Source of the DNA: Morinoia aosen
Lineage: Eukaryota; Arthropoda; Malacostraca; Amphipoda; Talitridae
DNA: 64,000 nt
NCBI GenBank assembly: GCA_030386875.1
Contig: CM059577.1
Coordinates: forward strand, 24,005,038 to 24,069,037
Direction of reading: 5' to 3'
The translations under genes and the position numbers were made by a program. The notes under the pieces are model-generated. The model saw only the letters and a list, made by a program, of their open reading frames with translations. It was not told the origin of the DNA and did no database searches. Positions 11,525 through 23,607 of this stretch are shown piece after piece. Positions within the stretch are counted from its first letter, which is position 1; each line of letters opens with the position of its first letter.

Positions 11525-12087
11525 TGTGTGCTCACCGATGGAGTAAATGCAGTGGTGTGCTTAACTCACTTAACCTTCACATGTGGCGGATTGAAACCCC
11601 TCACACTGTGCCTCAGAGCCAACACCGGTTCATAATAATAATTATTGGTGCCCATTCGATTGTGCCCAATGTGCTTTCAACACATTTAGGAGATCACTTT
11701 GAACTTGTTCTGAGGGTAGTATTACAGGACCTTCTAGAAGATGGGAACGCGATATCAAATGCGGTTTCAACTCGACACTCCAACTCATAGCTCAAGGAAT
11801 GTGCTACAATATCTAAACCGGATTTTCCCCGAAAGACGAATAGAACGCTTAGGGTCAAAAGTACGACGAGCAAAGTCTTCAGATTTGGCACTTTTGGACT
11901 TCTACGTCTGGGGTCACATGGAAAGTTTAAGTTATGAAGCCTCGGTAGAGACAAAAATAGATCTCGTGGGGAGGATAGTTGACTCTGCAAGAGTCATTAC
12001 GGAAAATCCAGGAGCGATTTGTCGAGCCCGGGATTAGCTTCTGTGCAGGTACCAGACCTGCAGTGGGCGGACATTTTAAACATATGT
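11525..12087 (+). pseudogene. Mariner-like (IS630/Tc1) transposase relic
   Basis: Three overlapping frames together resemble the C-terminal two thirds of an arthropod IS630-type transposase. The first frame (from about 11530) has NLHMWRIETPH, the second LNRIFPERRIERLG, then SSDLALLDFYVWGHMESLSYE, in which the Asp of SDLALLDFYVWG corresponds to the third acidic catalytic residue, and the third GISFCAGTRPAVGGHFKHML ending with a stop at about 12087. Frameshifts and the missing N-terminal DNA-binding region show it is dead. In the family this enzyme cuts and pastes the element at TA dinucleotides. I did not find the terminal inverted repeats. Confidence 0.75.
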
Positions 12088-13490
12088 TGTAACAACATAC
12101 ATTTAATGAAATTAATTTTGTTCACCGAGGAATTTGATGACTGCCCCAGTTACATAGCCCCTACTCAACATGGATATTCTATGCTTCGGAAGCGATGAAC
12201 ATTTGAATTTTAATAAAGTCATGAAAAATTCGTTTTTTGGATTGTTGTAACTGTTGTCAAAGTTTGTATCGTTTGGCAGTTTTCTAACACTGTGAATATT
12301 AAATACAAACTAAACTAAATTCCTGCATTTCTCATTGAAATTTATGAATTTGTAAGTTAATGCTAGGAAATAATTTACCCTCGAACATTTCATAAAAGTG
12401 AAAACTTGAACAACATTGGCAGCTTGAAGCGCAGGAATATGTCAAAAACGTTCAGGTAAAAACATTAAACTTGCTGTATTATAACTTTGCTGTTTAACTT
12501 TTAACGTAAAATTAATCAAGCGCATTTTAATGAATAACTATCCGGATAACGACGGTTACCCGTTACCTTAAAATTATTGTCAAATTTAAATATTAAAAGT
12601 TTGCGTTCGTTCGTTGAACCGCTCTTGATAAGAGTGAAATTAGTTAAAATCTTAACTTGAGACCTTGCTTCTGTTTCTCTAATCCTTCTTGAGAACATAC
12701 AGCAAGTTTAATATGCCTTACGTAATATAGCATTAAACCCGAATATTGAATGTTCACTCACATACATCGATTTATTGAGCAGAATTCAAATAACATTTTT
12801 ATTATCCCAAGGTAGACCAAACTGGTTGCACCCGCTCAGAACTTGAAAAAACAAAGAAACTCAATTTCGTTATATATAGTGGGACCAATGATCAGTTTTA
12901 ACTAAAAAATAGGAGCTAATGTTTTTCGCCATAAAACATTTTTTGATCACCTTTGAAAAGTTTTTGGTGTCCAGTACTGTTTGAAAAATTCAAAAATTCA
13001 CTTTGAAGTGCCCTCTAGTTGTGGATTTTCCTGCATTTTTGCAATCAATCATTATTATTAAACAATAAATAAATTACAAAAAGGGATTTTTACTTATTTG
13101 ACAGTACTCTCATGTTGATATAACTCGAACAAGTAGACATATTAATAATTATAACTATACAGGTAATAACCTGTATATGTACAAATAAAGAGACCAATAG
13201 CAAAGTACAAAGTTAGGTAACTTATTTGTGTATATGTGTAGTTGTGCAATTATTTTGTTCACATGTGTGTTTGAATATATCTTTGTATGGTTCCATGAGT
13301 GCAATCTTGTTTGAAAATCATGAAGAGACCCGAGTTCGCGTCTAGTTAGCCGAAGGCAGGTTAGGCTCTGACGTCACGCGTTGTTGGTTCGTGTCTTCTC
13401 TGTGCGGCAAAACTAGATTCTGTAACACAGGAAGCGTATGAGTATACGGACGCACGCACGCCAAAATATGCACTGCTCGGCCAGGTTGTC
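12088..13490. other. Non-coding stretch; one palindromic CRE-like site
   Basis: No supported exon. TGACGTCA, the full cAMP-response-element palindrome, lies at 13369-13376 in a locally GC-richer patch. Promoter activity cannot be judged from sequence alone. Confidence 0.4.
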
Positions 13491-13770
13491 GATTTCTTGT
13501 AAGCACGCATTTAAGGCTGAAAAATTTCTTGAAATCACACGTTGAACGCTAAAATTTTTTTGAAATCACAGGTTGAATGTTTAAAATTTATTGAACTCGT
13601 GCATTCAAGACTGAAAAATTTATTGAAATCGCACGTTGAATGCTAAAAGTTTTTTTCGAATCACACGCTGAACGTTAAAAAATGCATTAAAATCAAACGT
13701 CAAACGTCTAAGCCTTTCTTTGAATTGCACGTTAAAGGTCAGTAAATGTATTAAAATTTCACATTAAGCG
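13491..13770. repeat. Degenerate ~40 bp repeat
   Basis: Six or so diverged units built on TTGAAATCACACGTTGAACG and CTAAAATTTTT follow one another. Confidence 0.6.
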
Positions 13771-13825
13771 TTTCTCAAGGGAAGTTGTAGTGCCAAGTGA
13801 ACGTTTTAGTACACACACATATCGT

Positions 13826-13942
13826 GAGTTAGGGTAATTTCGTATGTTATAGTAATACAAGAATTTATGGTAATTTCGTATGTTATAGTAATACAAGAAT
13901 TTATGGTAATTTCGTGTGTTATGGTAATACAAATATTTATGG
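13826..13942. repeat. 36 bp repeat, three copies
   Basis: Three head-to-tail copies contain GGTAATTTCGTATGTTATAG followed by TAATACAAGAATTTAT. The minus-strand open frame across it shows the Tyr/Asn-rich repeat and is not a gene. Confidence 0.85.
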
Positions 13943-14299
13943 TGACAAAATTCGTAGTATGGAACAGCAAAAATTATTTCCGCAATACTCAGAAGTGAGT
14001 TTTTGCAGCGAGCAGCGAGTTGCTCGAGGGAATAAGGTGCGCATCGACGCAAAAGTTGGTATTTTTTGCGCAGTTCACTGCTTACAGTCAAACGCTCCCG
14101 TGAAATGAATGAGTCCCAACATATTTTCAAAATGCTTGTTTTTAAAATCTCAAGTTTAAGATCTTCTCCCACTCTCCCCGGAAGGGGCAGGGAGGGAGGG
14201 AGGGGGCAGCAGAGGGCCGGTTGCCATGACTACCTGAGGCAGGAATACTTCTGCAAGCACCTCTTCATAATGCGAGGGTGAATTCCCTCGAGTTTGCTG

Positions 14300-14400
14300 T
14301 ATTTCTCTCGCTTTCTCTGCATTTCTGCGGTGTGAACTTCATTTCCCTCTTGTGAAATTTATTTTTTGTGTTGACTTCATTTCCATCGTGTGGATTTCAT

Positions 14401-14439
<39 letters not shown>

Positions 14440-14600
14440 TTTCTACTGTGTGAACTTCATTTCCCTCTTGTGGATTTCATCTATTTTGAGTTGATTCCCT
14501 TTCCTTCCTCGTGACGTCATTTCTCAATGAACTTCATTTCCCACTTATTGAAATCATTTCCTTCGAGTTAACTTCATTTCCCTCGAATTGACTTTACTTC
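14300..14600. repeat. Degenerate ACTTCATTTCCCTC repeat with a (TC)n microsatellite
   Basis: Diverged units on ACTTCATTTCCCTCTTGTG surround a (TC)n run at about 14404-14432. Confidence 0.65.
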
Positions 14601-14869
14601 CTAGCTCCACTTCACATTAGTTGGGCTAATATGTGTTTTTCTCTTTTCTTTAGCCCAGTATTATTTCCCATTTTATTATCAAAATCTAGTGCATATTTTT
14701 TTATTCTGACTCAGTATTTGCCTATTTCTGCCTCAGTTACCTTAATTACCAGCTCACGATAGTTCTAACGCAGTTATAGTATACCTCAATTTCTTACTTA
14801 GCTTTTGTATTTTGGAACAGTCAATTTTTCATTCCGGGCTAGTATCTCTCAATTTTTAGACTAAGTTAT

Positions 14870-15240
14870 CCTAATTTACAGCACATGATTTTTCTATTTG
14901 TAAAACCGTGTTCATTTCTGAAACAGTATTTCTCTATTTCTAGAACAGTTTTTTCTATTTCCCAAACAGTATTTTTTTCTACCTCTAGAACAGTATTTCT
15001 CTATTTTTCTAAAAAAATTTCTCTATTTCCAGAACAATATTTTTCTTTTACTACAAGCGCATTCCTCTATATCTAGGAGCTTATTTGTTGATTTTAAAAC
15101 AGCATTTTTCTATTTCTTGAACCGTATTTCTCTAATACTGAAACAGTATTTTTCCTTATCTGATGCACAATTTTTCTATTTTCAGTACAAAATTTCTCTG
15201 CTCCTGGAAGAGCATTTCTCTACTTCCGAACAAGTTTTAA
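14870..15240. repeat. Degenerate ~25 bp repeat
   Basis: Diverged units built on TTTCTAGAACAGTATTTCTC. No coding potential beyond Phe/Ser-rich incidental frames. Confidence 0.6.
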
Positions 15241-15449
15241 ACAAGCTCGAATGTAAAATATTTATGTTAAGTAATACTATCCTTAGCTAATGATGAGATG
15301 GATGTCAAATAATACCATTCATTTCTAATAATACAGTATGAAGTAGATGTTAAATAATTTACTTCAAATCCAATTAGGGAATGAGGGCAAAATAAAAATT
15401 TCTATATCATATTCACTGAGGAAATGAATGTTGAATAACGATATCCATG

Positions 15450-15660
15450 TGTAACTATAAAAAGGGCGTTAAATAGCGATGTGTTACATAACGATCCATG
15501 ATTTGAACAGCGATGTCTTAAATAAAGATCCATGAGTTGAACCGCGATGTTTTAAATAAAGATCCATCAGATGAATAGCGATGTGTTTAATAACGATCCA
15601 TGTGTTAAACAACTAGGAGTTCAATAACAATCTATGTGTTAAATAACGATGCATCGCATG
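15450..15660. repeat. Degenerate ~26 bp repeat
   Basis: Diverged units on AATAACGATCCATGTGTTAA and AGCGATGT. Confidence 0.55.
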
Positions 15661-16545
15661 ATGAGCAACACGAAACATTCACAAACACTGGCCTACAAGA
15701 AAAAAGAAAACCATTCGAATACTCGTGTCAATTAGGGTTCACTCTTCAGTAATTTTATATGAACTTCAGATTAAAGTACTTAACTTTGGATTCTCGAAAT
15801 GAGCTTTAGAATCTTCTGTTTTGACAAATTTTCCTGGATAAATTTAGGTTTTAACTCAAAATTATACCGTCATTTTAAATGGTGCAGGTACACTAGTGAT
15901 ATGAATACCTAGTATAAGCAAACTCTATGAATGACTCGAGCCCAAATGCCAAAGCTATAATTATTCTTCTACAAATTTAAGTGTTAATCTTTAAAGCATT
16001 TTTAAATGCTTCAAAAACTCTTTTCATTGTTCTATATTTGTAATTCTTTAGTACCTCAACATTTGACGATGCAGTTTGGTTTGGAGACGCAACAAGCACC
16101 ATCAGAGGTTTCTAAGTAAAACAGCGAAGTATGCAAGATAATGTTTTCTTTTGTTTAATTTTCTTTGATTTATTTTACATGGTGACTAATTTGTACCGTG
16201 GTTCTGCAATTTTTTCGTACCTCTCATTCTTTTTCTCAACTTTTATTTCTAAAGTACGTTCAGGATCACCGATACCATTTTCATACAATTCTTTGAGACC
16301 GTCAAGAATGACGGCATCATTTTTACGTTGGAGCTATTATCAGTCCGGGAGAAGTTCTCTCGAATAAATTATTAAAATACGAGTTCTTTTTCTAATTTTT
16401 TTATTTTCGTATCAAGATGCCCTTCTATTGACTTCAAACCATTTATGTTACAGTAATGTAATTCAATATCTGAAATTTGCAGCAATGCTGTAGTGTTCAT
16501 ATACTCAGTTCACAGAATGGGCGTAGGGACGGACAGATCAACCGA
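15661..16545. other. AT-rich stretch without recognisable gene
   Basis: No supported exon, repeat or transposon end was recognised. Confidence 0.45.
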
Positions 16546-16587
16546 ACATTCAAGCGAGCAAACAAGGATACAAGCAAGCAAACAAAC

Positions 16588-17217
16588 ACCGGCGCGCCAT
16601 TTTAGAGAACCCATCTAAGATCCTTCCCGAGTTTTCTCTACAAGCCTCATTTTGTGTGGGTCATAATTTCTAAAGTATTGCACCTAAAAATTTGAAATTA
16701 GTCTCATTTTAAGCGTCAATTCATTCTCCAAATGTGAGTGTATAATAAAAATCTCATACGCCCCTCGGTGGGGGACCGGCGCGCCATTTTAGAGAACCCA
16801 TCTAAGATCCTTCCCGAGTTTTCTCTATAAGCCTCATTTTGTGTGAGTCATAATTTCTAAAGTATTGCACCTAAAAATTTGAAATTAGTATCATTTTAAG
16901 CGTCAATTCATTCTCCAAATGTGAGTGTATAATAAAAATCTCATACGCCCCTCGGTGGGGGACCGGCGCGCCATTTTAGAGAACTTATCTAAGATCCTTC
17001 CCGAGTTTTCTCTATAAGCCTCATTTTGTGTGAGTCATAATTTCTAAAGTATTGCACCTAAAAATTTGAAATTAGTCTCATTTTAAGCGTCAATTCATTC
17101 TCCAAATGTGAGTGTATAATAAAAATCTCATACGTCCCTTGGGGAATGAAAATTACTCTTTTTGTTAGGGTAACTCGGGAAGGATCTTAGATGGGTTCTC
17201 TAAAATGGCGCGCCGGT
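16588..17217. mobile_element. Non-autonomous TIR element (Mutator-like?) with internal 187 bp tandem array
   Basis: The ends are inverted copies of about 45 bp beginning ACCGGCGCGCCATTTTAGAG. Both are flanked by the same nine bases, CAAACAAAC (16579-16587 and 17218-17226), so a 9 bp target duplication fits the boundaries exactly, which is typical of Mutator-like elements. The flanks are low-complexity CAAG/CAAAC sequence, so chance identity is possible. Between the ends, the left terminus plus adjoining sequence is repeated three times at 187 bp steps (16588, 16775, 16962). No transposase is encoded. Confidence 0.75.
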
Positions 17218-17400
17218 CAAACAAACCAGCAAGTTAGCAAGAAAGTAAGCAAACTGGCGATCAAGCAACTAAATAGCCAAGCAACCAAATGAACAAGCAA
17301 GCGAGCACACAAGCAGCCAAACACGCTACCAAATGAGCAAACCAGCAATCAAGCACGCAACAAACTGTGCGTTTTTGTGTTGTCGGACAAAAGTCTTCTA
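17218..17400. repeat. Low-complexity CAAG/CAAAC tract
   Basis: Degenerate AAGCAAGCAACCAAA-type repeat, which also precedes the TIR element (16545-16587). The element apparently inserted into this tract. Confidence 0.6.
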
Positions 17401-18297
17401 TAATCTTATGCCTAGCACTAAACAAACGAACGAACGAAGGCTGCATAACATAGACGGCCATGCGCCAATTTTAACTCAGATGCATTTTACTAAACCGAAA
17501 AATTCTGTCCTTCTTGGGCTGTTAATTAAGAATTACTTGAGTTAAAAAATAAGCAAGATGTTTAAAATTTCAAACGCATTTAATATATAAGCTAGTTTTC
17601 TAGATTAAATTTATTTTTCCAATTTTTTATTTAAACTAATTTTCTAGCTATTAGGCGTGAATTTTTTATAGTTTATATAATACATGAGTTTTTTAGTTTT
17701 CGAATTCAGAGGCATATGCAGGACGAGTCCTCAATTTCTATAATTTACAGCAATGCTGCAAAAAATACCTTAATATCAAGTTATATTTGCCTACAGCGTT
17801 AGTAGGCGTCGAATCACTCAGGGTTATCGTTTTATAAATTTCTCATGTATAGTAAAATTATTTACATTATTTTCTACATCACTGCAGTTGGAAAAACATT
17901 TTCTAGAGCGGTTGGAAAATACACCCCGTAATGCCTAGAAATAATTATTTGTACATTCGAATGCCTACATCAGAAAGTCTTTCATAAATTTTCATACAGC
18001 AATACCAAACTTCTAATTTGTTCCATTAAGCAATCAAATTCGGCCTACGACTCTTTCACGAAGATACGATCGTTAATCGAGTATACAATCGTACTTCATG
18101 TTTTGCATATATGATCGTTGATTCGTAATCTAAACTATATTTATCATCAACAGCAAAATCCTGAAACATTCCTAAACCTTTTGTAGCAATAAACACAGAA
18201 CTTGATCCCCTTCCAGTCCTCGCTGCGTTGTGTGCTCAGCAGTCACTCGGAAGGATGGAGCCCGACCGCGCTTGTTCAACGCGAGTCAGTCTTTCCA
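17401..18297. other. AT-rich stretch without recognisable gene
   Basis: Nothing recognised apart from short frames without motifs. Confidence 0.45.
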
Positions 18298-18615
18298 TCC
18301 TTATATAATAAAACGCCAGGTGTATCATAAATAAATAAATGCATTTATAAATTTTTTGTGCAAAATTTCTCCTATATTATTACAAGGGGAACCTCATTGA
18401 ACAGTTACTGCTTGCTTGGTTGGTGCGTGTATCTGTGACGCTCATAAAGATGCTTAATCACCGTATCTGTGATTCGAGTTTTCCAGCGTTCAAGTACAAG
18501 AATATTTTAATCGCGGGTACAATTAGGATGGGTATATTTCTTTGTCTTCCACATCGTGAGATTCATTTAAGGAAATTATCGAATCCCCTCATTTTTGACG
18601 GGTCATATACACTAG
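18298..18615 (+). mobile_element. Helitron-type non-autonomous element (copy B)
   Basis: Starts TCCTTATATAATAAAACG after an A and ends ACACTAG before a T, the A|TC...CTAG|T arrangement of Helitrons. The 3' end has the hairpin CCCCTCA-TTT-TGACGGG, with the CTAG about ten bases further on. Internal sequence (CCGTATCTGTGATTCGAG, TACAAGAATATTTTAATCG) matches copies A and C. It encodes no replicase, so it would need one supplied in trans. Confidence 0.7.
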
Positions 18616-20529
18616 TTTAATAATAGTTTTCTATCATACGATGATATTGCTATGAATGTTTTGAACATTATAAAGCTTGTGCTTGTGACATATGATGCGC
18701 GTACTTACATACCCTATGCACCTGTCTCTGCAAGTCCCTTCTCCAATAAATAAAAATACAAAAAATGAAAGTATCAAAACTTTTATGGGAAGTAAATTAT
18801 TTACGCTCTTGAGAAATTCCGTATCGTGGATACGACGATGAGACGGGAAAAATGCCCAATATTTTCCTTCATTGATTCACAAATGACCACGGAATTGAAA
18901 GTTTCACTAATAGGGTGTCATCTGTTTTTTTTTTATTTTTTTTTTAATTTAGACGATTAAACGATTTTTAAAAATTTTACGTCGTCGCAATTCATCTGCC
19001 GGTAACGTAAGTTCTTTCAAGTTAGCTTTATGTAGAGTAGTTAACTTGAGGCTTTGTTTGTAGTGCAAACATGTTTTCGCGAAGGAAAAACGACCAGTTG
19101 GTGTAGACCAAAGAAATGGGGAATCTATGCTCAAGGTATGTTTTCACACAGGATACCTTGTGCATAGAAAAACAAGTCAAAAAAAATTGTGAAGAAAAGT
19201 TAAAGAAAGATAAAAGAAAATGAAAAGTGGGCACGAAAGAAAGAAGTCCCTTCAAGGCCTATATATAACTGCGGTAACCTAACAGTATCCCCCCCCCCTG
19301 GGGGTGCCAGTCCCCACAGCACAGGATAGACAAACCTTTCTAACCTAAGCCTGTTGTCTATTCTCTGCCTCCTGACGGGTTAAGTTGACAACTGTTGAGT
19401 AACAGTTGTTAACGGGTCAACTTGTATAGGGGAAGAAAAAATCTATTATTATGTTTGGATACATCAGGATAATGTTTTTTTGCTTAGAATACGTTGTGAT
19501 CAGGGTAGGTTAAGTTATTTGAGTAGCAAAAACCATGTTTTTTCCAAAAGTCCAGCTTCTTTAATTATATGGTACTGATATCGCATGCATTCACTTAATT
19601 CAAGTTCCCCAGTTCGTGACAATGGTGATTCACAGCTGTAACCTGAATACCGTGCGGTACCTCTAATAAATGCAGGTTTTTTTGCAACTTTTGTACCCAT
19701 GGAAACTTACAAAATAGTTTAAATTTTGCGGCAAAGAATTTCCGTGCTCTAGTCAAGTTTTAAATTTAGACCTAGATCATCCAAGCGTACGGAAATTAAC
19801 TGGACGCAAACAGACCTCCAAATTCCCGCCGACTTGTAACGCTTTCGAAGCCCAAAGCACTTTATAAATAAGCAGCACGTGTGCTTGCCAACGCACAGTA
19901 AAAATAACAATCCCCTCCTCCTTCGATAAAATTGTACGATTTCAGTGCACTTTAGATTTGTATTCGAGTTTCGTAAGCATTTTACGATTCCTAGTTTCAA
20001 TTTCTGTATTCCACGTACAGTAAAACAAACTTCTAACAACATGCATGTTGTAGGAAGTTTTCAATTGCCGCAGTCGGACGACGTCCGTTGCGTCATGTTG
20101 TCTCTGATCTATCATCCATTCCACGCTTGTTGAGATAGACAAAGGACATCATATCGATTGGCACAGATAGGCTCCATGATAAGCAGCTGTCAGTACTTGC
20201 ATCTTCCAATCAACGTAAACTAACGTTATCGTCAGCTATGTGTTCATTGAAATCCTCTAAAGCAACATTGGGTGAATTGAACCATCTTTTCCCAGAACTG
20301 AACTTTATGGCAATTTTTGGGGTACTTTGAAATCTTATTCACTGTCTCCAACTTTTTTTTTTTGAGGGCAGGTTTTCGGTTATCGATCATTTCAAGGAAG
20401 CGAGTTACTTGACTTCAGTAAGTCACATAAACCTCAGGGAACTGTTGAGATATGGACTGCAGATACACATGCAAGACATATCAAATAGGAAAAGTTTCTT
20501 CAGTGTGCGCATGACGAGTACGCAACACT
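18616..20529. other. Stretch without recognisable gene
   Basis: Contains short T and C homopolymers (around 18930 and 19290) and incidental short frames on both strands. Nothing could be supported as an exon. Confidence 0.45.
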
Positions 20530-21300
20530 CATGACGAGTGTTCCATAATAAATGTAAACTGCCTCATTATCGTGTCATGTTGAGAAAGTTTTCATTCTGA
20601 ACATGAATAGTGTAGTTGTGGTGCGGGATTTAAGTACAATAAATAACACATGACGAGTGTAGTAGTGAGGCAAAATCCGAATAAAAATCAGACATGACAA
20701 GTGTAGTAGTGAGGCGGAATCCTAATAAAAATCAGAAATGACGAGTGTGCTTGTGATGCAGAGTCCGAACAAAAATTAAAACATGACGAGTGTGTTTGCG
20801 ATGCGAAATCCAAATAAAAATTAAAACATAAAGAGTGTGGTTGGGATGCAGAATCACTATTATAGAAGTAGCCGCGTCCGTCCGTCCGTCCGTCCGTGTG
20901 ACCCCCTCTTCCGTCCGTGAAGCAACGCTGCTCGCCAACGAGAAGCTAGAGCTAAATTGACCCTTGAACGGCGTTTGGAAATTCTACGGAATAAAGCAGA
21001 ACAACACCGAGTAGCTAGAGAGAGCTTAACAAATGAAAGAAGCGAGGAAATTCTTCGGCATAGCGCTGGACAACATCGAGTGGCACGAGAGAATTTAACT
21101 CAAGAGAGAAGGGATGAAATTCTTTAGACTAATGCCGAACAGCATCTACTTGCACAAGAAAATTTAACTCAAGGAAGAAGGGATGCAATTCTTCAGATTA
21201 ATGCCGACCAGCACGTGTGCACTAGTCCGAATAAAAATTAAAACATGAAGAGTGTGATTGGGATGCGGAATCCGAATAAAAAATCAAACATGACGCGTCT
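20530..21300. repeat. ~45 bp tandem repeat, interrupted by a Helitron
   Basis: Units contain ACATGACGAGTGTGTTTGCG and GATGCGAAATCCAAATAAAA. The array is broken at 20853 and resumes at 21226 in register (GCAGAA ... TCCGAATAAAAATTA), so the intervening DNA is an insertion. Confidence 0.8.
20854..21225 (+). mobile_element. Short Helitron derivative (372 bp)
   Basis: Starts TCACTATTATAGAAGTAGCC and ends GCACGTGTGCACTAG, between A (20853) and T (21226) of a tandem repeat whose other units show the uninterrupted target GA|TCCGAAT. This matches the known A/T target and TC...CTRR ends of Helitrons. A (CCGT)n run lies near the 5' end. The interior encodes four imperfect ~23-residue repeats of the type RRDEILxxxAEQH-xxARENLT, with one internal stop, probably the remains of a Helitron-associated N-terminal repeat region. 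Confidence 0.75.
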
Positions 21301-21870
21301 AGTCGAGATACAGATTTCGAATCAAATTAATCAAGACCCGTCCTTCTCCATAAATAATTTGAATGATAAGCTCAACCTGATAATTTCTAAAGGCAGCGCC
21401 TGTCCCACGATACAAATCATTCATGGCGTTTTTTGCACAAGCCACGTGAAAAGTTAGCGCTTTTTCCTATTCGGCGCTATATACATCACAGTAAAATGAA
21501 AATTATTTACTCGAAAAAATCACGCAGGTAAAACTCACAAAACAGGTAGATAAAAAGCAAAACCCGCACAAGTTCTAACGCGTATGAAGAAACCTCACCG
21601 CAAAAAAAGTGAACTCCAAAATAGCGAATGACCAGAATTTTGCCGGACATAACATAAGAAACATAACACGTCATGAATGAATTATTCATATTCCATGTCC
21701 ATTGCGAGTCAAGCATTTGTTAGCACAGGGCTGCCACAGACGAGATGTGCATGTGAGGCCGGTTGTTTTCTCCGTGATTTATTCCGTGATGTTCTGCGGG
21801 TAAAAATGATGCAAAAAGGCAAAGTGCATCGCTGATCAATTTTGGTGACACCAAACTGTGAGCATTGCAA
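21301..21870. other. Unique sequence without recognisable gene
   Basis: No supported exon or repeat. Confidence 0.45.
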
Positions 21871-21872
21871 CG

Positions 21873-23299
21873 GATGGGCACAAGACAGAGAGACATAAGG
21901 CCGAAAAACACAAGACGGACGGACACAAGACGGATAGACACAAGACAGAGAGACATAAGGCCGAAAAACACAAGACGGACGGACACAAGACGGATAGACA
22001 CAAGACAGAGAGACATAAGGCCGAAAAACACAAGACGGACGGACACAAGACGGATAGACACAAGACAGAGAGACATAAGGCCGAAAAACACAAGACGGAT
22101 GGACACAAGACGGATAGACACAAGACAGAGAGACATAAGGCCGAAAAACACAAAACAGACGGACACCAGACGGATAGACACAAGACAGAGAGACATAAGG
22201 CCGAAAGACACAAGACGGACGGACACAAGACGGATAGACACAAGACAGAGAGACATAAGGCCGATAAACACAAGACGTACGGACACAAGACGGATAGACA
22301 CAAGACAGAGAGACATAAGGCCGAAAAACACAAGACGGACGGACACAAGACGGATAGACACAAGACAGAGAGACATAAGGCCGAAAAACACAAGACGGAC
22401 GGACACAAGACGGATAAACACAAGACAGAGAGACATAAGGCCGAAAGACACAAGACGGACGGACACAAGACGGATAAACACAAGACAGAGAAACATAAGG
22501 CCAAAAGACACAAGACGGACGGACACACGACGGACGGACACAAGACGGATAAACACAAGACAGAGAAACATAAGGCCGAAAGACACAAGACGGACGGACA
22601 CAAGACGGACAAATACAACACAGAGAGACATAAGGCCGAAAAACACAAGACGGACGGACACAAGACGGATAAACACGAGACAGAGAGACTTAAGGCCGAA
22701 AGACACAAGACGGACGGACACAAGACGGATAGACACAAGACGGATAGACACAAGATGGATAGACACAAGACGGATGGACACAAGACGGATAGACACAAGA
22801 TGGTTTGACACAAGACGCATGGACACAAGACGGATAGACACAAGACGGATAGACACAAGATGGATGGACACAAGACTGATAGACACAAGACGGATAGACA
22901 CAAGACGGATAAACACAAGACGGATAGGCACAAGACGGATAGACACAAGACGGATAAACACAAGACGGATAGGCACAAGACGGATAGACACAAGACGGAT
23001 AAACACAAGACGGATAGGCACAAGACGGATAGACACAAGACGGATAAACACAAGACGGATAGGCACAAGACGGATAGGCACAAGACGGATAGACACAAGA
23101 CGGATAAACACAAGACGGATAGGCACAAGACGAATAGGCACAAGACGGATAGACACAAGACGGATAAACACAAGACGGATAGGCACAAGACGGATAGACA
23201 CAAGACGGATAAACACAAGACGGATAGGCACAAGACGGATAGGCACAAGACGGATAGACACAAGACGGATAGACACAAGACGGATAGACACAAGACACA
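21873..23299. repeat. 15 bp minisatellite with 60 bp higher-order unit
   Basis: The base unit is ACACAAGACGGATAG. In the left part (to about 22440) four variant 15-mers form an exact 60 bp higher-order unit containing GACATAAGGCCGAAAAACAC. From about 22700 the array is a simpler mix of GATAGACAC, GATAAACAC and GATAGGCAC units. Because 15 is divisible by three, five frames stay open for up to 526 codons. None is regarded as a gene. Confidence 0.97.
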
Positions 23300-23558
23300 C
23301 GACGATTAAATTTAGGATAACAATTCAATTTCTGTCTCGCTCATATCCTTCGTCTTTCTCTAACCGTAACTTTTCCTTTAATAAACAACAATAAGATTTG
23401 ACACACAGAATGTAATTATTCTGCTTACCAGACTTGGAAACTTTCCCAAAACGTCCTGAGTATGACACGTTCTTTCCACTGATGGAGAAGTTTATTTAGG
23501 GCAGACGTTTGTTTGACCTCATTTTGTTGATTCCAACTCTTGAACTAACTCCAGAACG
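23300..23558 (+). other. Upstream region or 5' UTR of the CUB gene
   Basis: The ATG of exon 1 is preceded by a pyrimidine-containing stretch ending in CTAACTCCAG, a possible splice acceptor four bases before the ATG. The first coding exon may therefore be preceded by a non-coding exon further upstream. Confidence 0.35.
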
Positions 23559-23607
23559 ATGGTGGCTCACAGGGGAGTTATTCTGCACATCGTGTGTGTC
23601 GTCATAG
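23559..23607 (+). CDS. Exon 1: signal peptide start
   Basis: ATG in the context GAACGATGG. The exon encodes [16 protein letters not shown] and one base of the next codon, then G|GTGAGT. Joined to exon 2 it gives a continuous hydrophobic core ending [11 protein letters not shown], so the signal sequence is split by intron 1. The phase 1 junction (G + CG) restores an Ala codon. Confidence 0.75.

Noticed and set aside
21720-23394. Five overlapping frames of 149-526 codons
   Set aside because: All are translations of the 15 bp array in different frames.
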